Source of the DNA: Cristatella mucedo
Taxonomy: Eukaryota; Bryozoa; Phylactolaemata; Cristatellidae
Length of the DNA stretch: 64,000 nucleotides
Direction of reading: 5' to 3'
NCBI GenBank assembly: GCA_009760855.2
Contig: WPIO01000159.1
Span: 311,001-375,000 of the forward strand
Positions within the stretch are counted from its first letter, which is position 1, and each line of letters starts with the position of its first letter. Of the stretch, positions 54,975-64,000 are shown one piece after another. The position numbers and the translations under genes are program-made. The notes under the pieces were generated by a model. It was not told the DNA's origin, searched no databases, and saw only the letters and a list, made by a program, of their open reading frames with translations.

Positions 54975-55127
54975 TGGACGTGGCCGCGCCCACAATGAGG
55001 TTCCCCCCCAGCCGCTCATACGGCCACGACCTCAATGAGTTCCGCCCCGGTCGGACTCATACCGCTCCGCCCGGCCAACGGGCGCGCTGTGTATGTGGCT
55101 CGTTAGGCAGTGCAGTCGGGCGGTATC

Positions 55128-55166
<39 letters not shown>

Positions 55167-55335
55167 TTATCTACTGGCGCTCTGGAGCAGCTTACACGGC
55201 GGCTATTGTAGCTACATCCGTACGTACGCTCGCTCGCATACGTTGCCTGCATATGATACAATACAGCCGCCATTGCCAGTACCGAAACTCGCTTTCGGGG
55301 GTGGGGGGGGGGGGTGCTTCGTCCTACAGCGTGCC
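54975..55335 (+). mobile_element. LTR-like element, copy 2
   Basis: Shares blocks with 9291-9645 in the same order: cggactcataccgctccgcccggccaac, tctactggcg, acaatacagccgcc. It has a CT array (55130-55160) and a G run (55303-55314) of its own. Probably a diverged solo LTR. Confidence 0.45.
55130..55160 (+). repeat. (CT)n microsatellite
   Basis: About 15 uninterrupted CT units. Confidence 0.93.
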
Positions 55336-55531
55336 GTGCACTAATCGCTAACTACGCCGACTGCGGCCCCGGGCCTGGCTCATGGCTTCGACTCGGTTCC
55401 GAGACCGGCGGACTCCGGGCGGAAGGATTGCGGTGTGTGGAATGATCCCGGAATACTCGCGATTCTCCTCGGGATGGCGACCGATTCAAGGGGTCTTCGC
55501 CGTGCGTATCGACCCTTGGAGACTGACTCGA

Positions 55532-55667
55532 GGTGAAGTCTGTTGGTTACCACATGCGTACCGAAAACCGCTTAGGCTTTGAGGGGAAATACCGAAAAAT
55601 TCCCTTGCATAACATCCACTTAGTCTCTGCGGCTTTGTGCAGTTACAGGCGGAGATACATTAAATCT
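55532..55667 (+). mobile_element. Short LINE-A 3' end
   Basis: gaagtctgttggttaccacatgcgtaccgaaaaccgctta through aggcggagatacattaaat. Only about 135 bp, like the short copy at 14.7 kb. Confidence 0.75.
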
Positions 55668-56590
55668 ATTGCCATATTCTATATTCTCGCTAGAGGTGCT
55701 GATAGATTAACCCAAAGCTGAACCGTGTCCCGGACCTTGAAAGCTGCAGACCTGGCTGCAAGTACACGGCGGCGGCGTTTGACGGAAGGAGCGTGTCTTC
55801 GAGGGCTTAGGGAGGATTAGCTAGTGACTTAAGCCCCTTCCCGCCTGGAGTTGGGCTGATGCTCGATGGGCGATGATTTGTGCGGAGCTTCGATTGCCTG
55901 CTAACTAGCGTGCCACCCTTCGCGAGTCGCCTCAGGCTCTCCCAAACAGGTGTCTGACAGAGGCTTGACGGTGGCGCACTTTCAATTACGAGCTGTAGGC
56001 TTTCTATAGTATTTAAAACATTCACATAATAGCTACAGTTGAAGGCTAAGATCGCAATGAGAGTTAGAATGGTGATCAGTTTTCAAGGGGTCTCTTTCGC
56101 TGAACTGATCTTTTGCGGATGGGGCCTTCAGTTCGTACGTACGGAAAATCTACAACCCATTCACAGCTTCCATCGATACATGTGACGACTTTAGATGATT
56201 TAAGTCTCTGCTAAAAATGTAATATTTCCGCTCAGCTTTACCTTTACAGCAGCCAATTTGTTTTTTGTTTCCGCGTTCTTTTCGAGCTGGACTGAGCCCT
56301 GGTTCAGCCCTGTCGCTAGCTAGAGGTCCTACTCGCGATGTGTCTTCTTAGGTGCAATATCATGCCAGCATAAACTTGATATTTGATTGTTTATGAATGC
56401 TCGTCTAAGCCTAATATCGTGTGTGTCATGAAATTTTGGTCTTGAATCATTTGATTCTCTTATAGTGAGTTGGTCGGCGCCTGAATAGATGTTTTATCTC
56501 TTGGAGGGAAATTCAAATCGCATATTACGATTATCATTATAAAGAGCTTTCAATAGATTAGAAGAAAAGGCCCGATCTCGTGCTACGTCC
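55668..56590. other. Unassigned stretch
   Basis: A decayed LINE-like hairpin trace (gcctgaatagatgttttatctcttggaggg) at about 56478-56510; otherwise nothing recognised. Confidence 0.4.
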
Positions 56591-56595
56591 TACCA

Positions 56596-56775
56596 GTACT
56601 AGGTTTAGCCCCACTGTGTCTTAGCCCAGGGGTAAGGAGTTAGCACTTCATGCCCCAGGTCGTGAGTACGAGTAGTGCAGTGGGCAGTCCTTTAGCAGCC
56701 CGATCAAAGCAGCGGCGATGGCCGTTAAGGCTCTTCTGCCGTTTTATAAATGAGGCTTTTAAATCAAGCAACACT
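56596..56775 (+). mobile_element. tRNA-SINE remnant, plus orientation
   Basis: Head cttagcccaggggtaaggag and ggtcgtgagtacgagt, body gcggcgatggccgttaaggctcttctgcc, close in plan to SINE-1 but diverged. Confidence 0.6.
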
Positions 56776-57545
56776 TAATTTTATTGTATTTAGTCGCGAG
56801 TATTCTACTATCTTTACAATTCCCTTGCATTTATTCTGGTCACTGAGAGTTGAACCGATAGTCTCCGATACAGTAGGGGGCGAGAGCTAAGCTGCCAAAC
56901 GTCATTCGTAGTGTAGGTACATACATGCATGCACATGTAAGCGCACTCGCACACACTCATGTGCACTCACATCCATGTATACACCGGCGCACAACCGCGC
57001 GTTCACTTAAAGTTGCACCATCGAGTGCGTGCACAATTAGAAATCAAATCGTACGCTCCATTACGGGTAAAAGGAGGCCACAGCAAGGTGGTTGTTTGGC
57101 CGACTTCGAAAAACGAACCATCATCTCAATCCTTTAATATTCATAGCATTATCGTGCCATAGTTTAGTTATCAATTTTAGGTCTAGCATATTTTTAGTGG
57201 GTCACCATACCAATTCACGCCAGTCATATTTGGGTCATAACTGTGGTGTTCTTGAATGGTAGCGCGAATATCGCCATCTGCTGGTTATCACCGACGTTGC
57301 CGACATAGCTTGGTGAAAGTCGCGTCAACTCCCAGAAGACCCAATAATTCAGTAACATGTTCTATGTAGTAGGAGATGCATGTATCTGGCCTGCAAAAGT
57401 ATAGTTATTAAGTGTGGCTCCTGCGCATGACCCCACTCGCAATACAACTCACACACACTCGATCAAATATTCTGTACACAATTGTATGCTGTCATCTCCT
57501 AATATGACAAAATTCATCACATCTGAACGCATTCGGAAATAATCC
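56776..57545. other. Unassigned stretch
   Basis: A CA-rich patch near 56920-56985; no exon or named repeat. Confidence 0.4.
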
Positions 57546-57549
57546 AGTC

Positions 57550-58425
57550 TTCACTTTTGCAATCCTCGTTGTCAAAGATCACCTGCAAATTGCCAAACTT
57601 TGAGACCCTTGACATGGTTGCCGTACCGCATGAGCTTATTTTACTCGGCCCTGCTACTCAATCCTGCGTCCGACCTAACCTCGCTGATGAAGTGCTCAAA
57701 ACAACACAAACCAAAGTTCTGGACAATTTGCTCCTCCGATTAAGCATGCTGTACAATCTCGTGCGCATGGCCTAAGGTTTACCCAAAGACTTATAACTCG
57801 TTAGGCTCTCATCCCCTAGTAGCATTCCATCTGGACTCCTCTGCCTCAATTTCGTTGCAGTACCTAACCGTCCAGCTTCTGTGCCTGCCACCAGCGACTT
57901 CTTCTTGAAGCTAATCTCAGTCTACGAAGTGGGTCAGCCATCCAGACTTTACAACAAACGCCCTCCTCTTGCGATGCGTCGATTTGCCGTTGCTGCAAAT
58001 AACAAACATCCGCCATTCTCTTGCTCCAGTCTGCCTATAAGATCCACTTCTCAACCAAGCTACGCATCTTATCACGAGCTCTTCTGGTTCAAGTTCAGCT
58101 GAGTCTCGCGCTACCCTCAAATCCTTCGAATTCCGTGCCTATAGGCGGAGTGCTCCCAAAGCCAGGAATTCACTGCCAACTGCCATCACAACATACCCAA
58201 CCTCTGATCCATTTAAAAGGAAGCTTCAAAGCACACTGACTTCAAACAAATTAGCTGGGTCCATGTAAATTTTTATTAATGTGCTTAGCTGACACTGTGC
58301 GTTCTATCAGTGACCATGTTGACACGTTTCTTTTACAGCATTTGTTAAGTACCTAGAGATAAATTCAATTCTCCGAGGGCACTATATGAATTTCTTTTTC
58401 TTCTTGTAATTAATTTAATATTATC
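57550..58425 (+). mobile_element. Old LINE, plus
   Basis: Decayed ORF2 C-terminal region (aattcactgccaactgccatcacaac; VQLSLALPSNPSN area), 3' UTR, and hairpin (tacctagagataaattcaattctccgagggcac). Confidence 0.6.
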
Positions 58426-58667
58426 GCTACGGAGACAGGCCACATAACGTCCGCCTCCACGGCAGCATCATGCCTACTATTCCTGACTCCTGCTAGGTCA
58501 CCAAACTTCACGAGCACTGCCCAAGCATCTTTAGTCAACCTCAAACAGCCCATCCAGGAAGATTATGACAAATGTCAGGCTATTGTCTAAGATAGGTAAT
58601 GGCTCTGACCAAGCCTAAGGCTATGCATAGGGCTTTAGTCACAGGGATTATCTGATAATGTAACACA

Positions 58668-59290
58668 TGTAATGTATCTCCGTCTGTAACTCCATAAAGC
58701 CTAAATACCATGCGGGTGTTAGACAGGAGTGTTTTGTATACCGAACTCACAGCCTAAGCGGCTTTCGGTACGCATTCGGTAGCCAGCAGACTTCATCTCA
58801 CGAAAAAAAGAGAAAGTGGAAAGCATAGCAGAGTCAGGAGAGCAGTTGAGGAAGTGTGTAGCATGAAATTAGCCGCTCAGGACTGCTGGAAAGGATGTGC
58901 TGTAGTCGGCAGCAGGAGAGTAGTTGTCGTTTCGCCAGAATCATGGAAGCGACTTCCACAGTCTAGGACCTGCGGAGCTAAAGCATCTGTCGCCAATGGT
59001 CTTTAAGCGGAGGAACGGAACAGCTAATTCATCGTCCTTACAGAACCTGAGGGCACAAGGAGGCTGAGACTGGTGCTGCAGTGTTCAGCTAGGTATGGAG
59101 GAGCCAAGCCAAGGCGGGCCTTGTTGGCTAGTGTAAGAGCTTTGCTCTGTATCCGTTGATCAACCGGCAGTCATCCTAGTTCTTTTAGAGAATAAGACAA
59201 GTGGTCAAACCTCTGGGATTGGCAACCGCGCCGTGCAGCAATATTCATTATCATTTACAGGTGGCCTAGTTGATAAGGATATGCAACAAT
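58668..59290 (-). mobile_element. LINE-A 3' half, dead
   Basis: taatgtatctccgtctgtaac (3' end, pentamer-like start), the characteristic cgcattcggtagcc block, and decayed ORF2 C-terminus. Confidence 0.82.
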
Positions 59291-61195
59291 TAGAGTGGTG
59301 CTCTCATCGGATTCGCTGGCTTCGGTTGTTTCCAGTTGTTAAGGATGGGCTCAATGTGGTTGAAAAAGTAAAAATTGCATAGAAAATTCTCACCGGAGGA
59401 TTACAAAATATGCCTGCCGAATCCTTATCCATCATAGCTGCCGTATCTTTAGCTTATCTTTAGCTACAGATTTCGTTGTCCTCCATTTACTCGTTGACTG
59501 CATATGACACACTTCACACTGTCTTCTACTTATCAGTTGGATGCTCAGCAACCGATTACTCAGCGACGTCGCTCATCGTCGTATACTTAAATCGTCCGCA
59601 CGAGAAAGGTTAAAAGGTATGCAATCGAATGCAGTTTTATTTTTAATTGCACGGAAACTGAGAGTGCGAGTCAGGAGAATTTACCAGGATCAGGAGGATC
59701 GTCACTGTGTGTCGATATTTCCGGGAAATCCTTTTTCAAATCGTAGCATTAGCATCAGCCGCTCAGGAAAGAAGCTCTAAGCGCGAGCAGCCACTTTCGT
59801 AAAATAAGCCACTGTTCAAGCATTGATGCATAGATTAATGAGTCCACTGTAGTCATGAATGAACGAATTCTATGCTTGCCGTTTTGAGCATATGCCTGGG
59901 AGCCAACCAACGAGTTTTTCTAGGAAGTCTGTTAACGAACTGCTCCACATTTCGAGCTACGTGCATGGAGGTCGACCGATTCTTGTCCTCCTATGCAGAA
60001 GACTTTGGCAATCATTGCTTGATTTATAGTTATACACAAGCGGGCGGTCTCGTTAAAGTTCTCCCAACGCTCTCGACGCTCATCTGCTTTTCTCAGACAT
60101 AAAAAAAACAATAGGGCTAGCAGCTGCTTGACCTGTACTTTCATTAAGCACCCGATGAGCGCTTGTGTAACGAGTTTGCATGTGAACATAGTTGCGTAGC
60201 TCTACGCAGAGAGTAGTAGCCGAAATCCAGGAGCTGAGGCAATTTCCGGCCAATCCCCCCCCCTCTCCGGCCACGCCGGCTATGCCGCTGAGCTAGGGTA
60301 AGACGAGCGGCCGTCAGGTGAAACCTCTTTATAATATCGCATACGCCAGCAACAATGGGGAAACTAGACAAGTCTACACGGAGGATCCTACACAAAGTAA
60401 ACTATTGGGGCGAGATGACGCAGCAAGCACGAACAAACGTGTTAGTTGCTCCGTCGGCTTCCGCAGTCCCGCCGTTGAACCGACTCCGTTCCAACAGTAC
60501 GAGTGTGAAGATCCGGCTAGCTGAGTAATTGCTTGGCTAATCGGAGTCGACGTCTATCGCAGTCAAGAGCTTCCGCCGAAAAGTTTCAGCTCACGGGGGC
60601 CACGAACACGCTACAGGGGGAACGAGGAGTATACAAGCCGTATAACAAGCGTGCTATATACCTCCTCTCGGGCTCTGGTTACTCGTCGCTTTGAATGCGT
60701 GGCCGCATCGCCACAGCACGCCTGCACCATTCCAGGTGCATAACTCGGCGAGACCGGGAGGGTCAAATACCACGACTTAGTCGACCAACTCCTGTTACCC
60801 AAGAGCCCCGGTGACCTCTCGTCACCGCAAATCCGGCCATGACCGCAGGTCAGACCTAGCCCAGCCGGCGACCCCATCCCACAGCCGTCCAGTCACAGCC
60901 AATCGAAACTCACCTGGGTACAGAATCAAACTTACCTTAATATAATTTTATGATCTATTGTACTACAATTGTAAATCTGAAATCACGACTTTTGTTCTTG
61001 AACAAACCAATTTCAAAGGTTGGCCCTTGGACACCTCTATGACAAGGTTGAAAATTTGATATGGAATCTTCGAGTTAGGAAACAAGTTTTGACTTGCCCG
61101 CGACCTATAATTCCGGTGGCGTGGCACTATTAAAGAGTTGCTAGTAATGGAAGCAGCTTCGTGGTACTCTGACCAAAATAGAATCTCATGCAAGA
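59291..61195. other. Unassigned region, GC-rich around 60.2-60.9 kb
   Basis: Several 65-100 codon frames on both strands, none recognised. 60600-60900 is GC-rich with TATA-like sequence and could be LTR debris. Confidence 0.35.
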
Positions 61196-61200
61196 ACGCA

Positions 61201-61377
61201 CCAAAAAAGACTGATTTAACAGCCTCTTTTGTATAGCGACAGAAGAACCTTTACGGCTATCACCACAACTTGTAGTGGCAATAAAGAATCGCCCACCGAA
61301 GGATTTGAACCCACGACCTCGGCCGCCCGAGGTCGTGAAAAGCAGCCACCTTACCTAGTGAGCCATCACGGCTCACC
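61201..61377 (-). mobile_element. SINE-1 copy
   Basis: Full body and head. The head loop is 8 bases here (61321-61328) between intact 9-bp arms. Confidence 0.88.
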
Positions 61378-61536
61378 ACCAGTGTATCACCTGGAGCTGG
61401 TCAGCCTTGTCTTTCCAGCTTCGAAGGGAAAGCAGACTTGTGTGCAGATCCTAGATATTGACTGCCGGAGCTCACAGTTAAAAATTACCAATACCATGGC
61501 AGCTCTTTCTACTGATATTGAACCAATACTATAGAG

Positions 61537-61726
61537 CAGTCGTTCTCAACCTTCCTAATGCAGCGACCCTTTAATACAGTTCCTCATGTTGTGGCGACCC
61601 CTAACCATTAAATTACTGTGTGGAAATTGTGGAAATGCAGGTTTTTCGACGGTCTTAGGCGACCAATCTTAAAGGATCGTTCGACCACCAAAGGGGTCGC
61701 GACCCACAGAGGTTGAGAACCGCTGC
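61537..61726 (-). mobile_element. hAT-type MITE, 190 bp, with TSD
   Basis: Ends cagtcgttctcaacct and aggttgagaaccgctg. A perfect 8-bp duplication ctatagag lies at 61529-61536 and 61727-61734. Its left end matches the right end of the MITE at 5.2 kb, so it lies in the opposite orientation; it is internally shorter. Confidence 0.92.
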
Positions 61727-61810
61727 TATAGAGCACTGTCTACTTGTGGCAGAGCAGCTAGCTAAAGTTAAGTGCATGAATCTCCAGGGTAGCTTGTGTC
61801 CTTGTCAAAT

Positions 61811-61990
61811 ATGCAGCTGCCTAGAAGAACAGCAGCACTTATTGTCAAAGAAAGCAGAAACAATAGTGACCACGATGGCTTTAGTAGCAGCCGCAGTAGT
61901 AGCAGTGACAGCTGGAGCAGCAGGAGGAGAAGGAAATCAGGATCAGGAGCATCAGCCGCTGCATGCAGTAGCAAGAGCAGCAGTTGGGCA
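61811..61990 (+). CDS. Possible exon of unknown gene, Ser/Arg-rich
   Basis: 60 codons ending at donor gtaagc, phase 0. MQLPRRTAALIVKESRNNSD is followed by a Ser-rich segment with RRRRK. The upstream boundary is uncertain: atgcag at 61811-61816 could be an acceptor or the start could be upstream. The AGC/AGT-rich composition could also be a degenerate triplet repeat. The only support is the donor and its phase match with the next block. I do not recognise the protein. Confidence 0.35.
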
Positions 61991-62801
61991 GTAAGCTCTA
62001 ACTTTAGCAACTAACCAGTAAGAGCTGTAACGAGACCCAGCAGCTAATATTGGGTAATCACCTATACAATTTTATATTTGCTTGTGCTGCCACGGTGGAG
62101 TATGTTAATTAATCAGTACATTAATTTGGTTGTCTGCATTTCTCAACCGCACCTCTGTAAGACTGTGGCAGATGCAACAAGCCGGACCAAAGCAACAGGT
62201 CGCTTTTCAGTATCATTATAAAGACAGCACAATGCTCAAACTAAGACATTTAAGCTGAAACTCGGACCGAAGTCTTGGAAGTACAGCTATATTATGATAT
62301 GCACAAGACATGCACCATCGGCTAACGACATGCTGAGATGACTTGAGATGACGACACCACCATTAAATGAATTATGTCGTATTGGCCTGAAGTAAACAAA
62401 CACATACATTTGTGCTGCAGCTATTCTTCTGTTGTCAGGATTTTTTACAATAGCAATCATATCATTTTCATATCATTTTTATTATTGGCGAATTGGTTAA
62501 TGGGTCTTGTAATCCAGTTCTGCCAAGCATTAAGGCATTACAATGCTAAAAAGATCGATTTCATTACATAGCAAAAATGGGACAAGCAACAGGGGTTTCC
62601 AATTCTTTCTCATAGATGGTCACTCTATTTGTTTCCGAGGCACCAGCAAGCATCAGCTTCTATTTCAGCATGTATATTTTCTTGGAAGTTGAAGTACACA
62701 CGTTTTAGTTTTTGATGCATACACACATACAGATGTTTGAATATACATGCACATTGTCATTGTGTGTATGAATATATACCACCTCAATCACTTTGTGACA
62801 G
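61991..62801 (+). other. Stretch between the two candidate exons
   Basis: AT-rich, gtaagc at the left and ctttgtgacag at the right. No repeat recognised. Confidence 0.35.
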
Positions 62802-63150
62802 GCAGATCCCCAAGCTGCCGGAGACCGAGTCAGGGGCCTACTTTTGGAGCCGAGTCTCGGGCAGCTTAGGGCGGAAATAGAGCAGGCCTGCTCTTCTCTT
62901 GCAAGGGACATCAACCTGCTTCAGGCCAGCCTTCTTGATCCTTGGCAAAAGCAAAAGCAAGATGCTTTGCAGACTTTATTCCTGTCTTCCGATTACCTTT
63001 GTCGGGCGTGGCTGGTGCCTAATGCCGCTCTGCAACTAGCAGAAAAGACTCTGAAGGAGCTCTCTGTCGCTTCGCGTGTGGTCAGCCGAACATTGCATCG
63101 GTGCAAAGTTCGGCAAGCCCTTTACCCCTCGTCCTGCGGCCTGCTTGGTT
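62802..63150 (+). CDS. Possible exon of unknown gene, helical protein
   Basis: Acceptor ctttgtgacag, then about 116 open codons in phase with the block at 61811-61990. Amphipathic helices: SLGQLRAEIEQACSSLARDI, DPWQKQKQDALQTLFL, LQLAEKTLKELSVASRVVSR. Composition and length favour real coding sequence. The frame runs straight into LINE-B tail sequence at about 63151, so the exon end is unclear: either a LINE landed in or next to it, or the donor is earlier (a weak gtgcaa near 63100). The family is not recognised. Confidence 0.45.
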
Positions 63151-63296
63151 TAATAGTAATGCACTTGATAATGCACTTGATGAAGCGCCCTCAGAGAACT
63201 AAATCTCTTTCTAGGCGCTTTACATTTTCTGCAAACAGAAATACTATTGAATGGTGAGTAATATCATGCTTGATAAACAAACAACATGAATAACAA
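63151..63296 (-). mobile_element. LINE-B tail fragment
   Basis: Terminal hairpin and part of the 3' UTR, minus, cut off by the ATT-type tail of the next copy. Confidence 0.82.
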
Positions 63297-64000
63297 TAAT
63301 AATAATAACAACAATAATAATATTGTACTTGATAAAGCGCTCTCAGAGAACTTAATCTCTTTCTAGGCGCTGTTCATTTGGTGCAAAGGGAAATGCAATT
63401 GAATGGTAAGTAAAATCATGCTTGAAAAACAAACAAAATGAATAACATGGTTAGGGGTGACATGCACAGGGTCAGCATGCAAGTGTTGTTAGTGGCAGCA
63501 TGCACAGTGTCAGCATGCATAAGCACGTGAAGGACGAATCACAAGGACCCACTAAATGCCGTCCTAAATGGGTGGGTTTTTAAGTTCCTTTTAAATGTGG
63601 TCAGGTCAGGGGATGTTCTGACGCAGGTCGGGAGGGAGTTCCAGGCTTTGGGAGCATACGAACTAAATGCACGATCTCCAAAGGATTTGAGGTTTGTACG
63701 AGGTATTTGTAGACTGTTGGATTCCGAAAAGCAGGTGGTACAATGCTTGGCCTGATGGGGGAGTATATCTGAGAGATAGGCTGGAGCCATAGAATGAAGT
63801 GACCTCAAAGTGAGCAACAAAAATTAAAGTTGATCCGTTGCTTGACTGGTAGCCAGTGTCGGCGAGAAGTGGTGTGATGTGGCAACTACGATGCTCACGA
63901 CAGAAAAGCCTAGCTGCGGAGTTTTGCACGAGCTGCAATCGCCTGACCGTACATGCCGGCAGGCCAGTAAGCAGTGAGTTGCAGAAGTCGAGATGGGATG
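63297..64000 (-). mobile_element. LINE-B, running off the window end
   Basis: ATT-type tail at 63297-63322, hairpin, 3' UTR, then ORF2 C-terminal region ([40 protein letters not shown]). It continues past 64000. Confidence 0.9.

Overview
This is a repeat-rich animal nuclear window, not prokaryotic: genes are split by GT-AG introns, and LINEs, tRNA-derived SINEs, hAT-type MITEs, LTR-like pieces and microsatellites fill most of the space. The two recognisable genes (CHORDC1/morgana and a TRPA-family cation channel) and the invertebrate style of the repeats suggest an invertebrate, possibly a lophotrochozoan. The species cannot be fixed from the sequence alone.

Layout. Positions 1-2255 (+) hold the last two coding exons of a CHORDC1 homologue (end of the CS domain), followed by an ATTAAA signal. 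About 2.3-11 kb holds no host exon I can name. It contains a SINE, an old LINE tail interrupted by a hAT MITE with a perfect 8-bp target duplication, a long GA array, and GC-rich LTR-like sequence. From 50.5 kb down to 11.2 kb, on the minus strand, lies one large gene, a TRPA1-like ankyrin TRP channel. I could rebuild 19 consecutive exons with matching splice phases: at least 16 ankyrin repeats, the pre-S1 linker, S1-S6, the pore and the TRP-like helix, about 1,049 residues. The 5' end is not found. The gene is convergent with CHORDC1.

The TRPA introns, above all a 16.5-kb intron at 29.8-46.4 kb, are full of retroelements. LINE-A (RT with YADD or YVDD, pentanucleotide tail) and LINE-B (ATT-repeat tail, 3' hairpin) both occur many times, and LINE-B is nested inside LINE-A twice. 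A tRNA SINE family (SINE-1) occurs at least seven times, and a second family (SINE-2) carries the LINE-type 3' hairpin. There is also a 38-bp minisatellite.

From 50.5 to 61.7 kb I see mainly LINE and SINE debris, CA/TA arrays, another LTR-like piece related to the one at 9.3 kb, and a second hAT MITE. At 61.8-63.15 kb two phase-matched plus-strand open blocks (a Ser/Arg-rich one, then a helical one) may be exons of an unrecognised gene; the second runs straight into LINE-B sequence that continues to the end of the window.

Nothing here looks like an operon, CRISPR array or rRNA. All exon calls rest on reading frames, splice sites and remembered family similarity; none was tested against transcripts.
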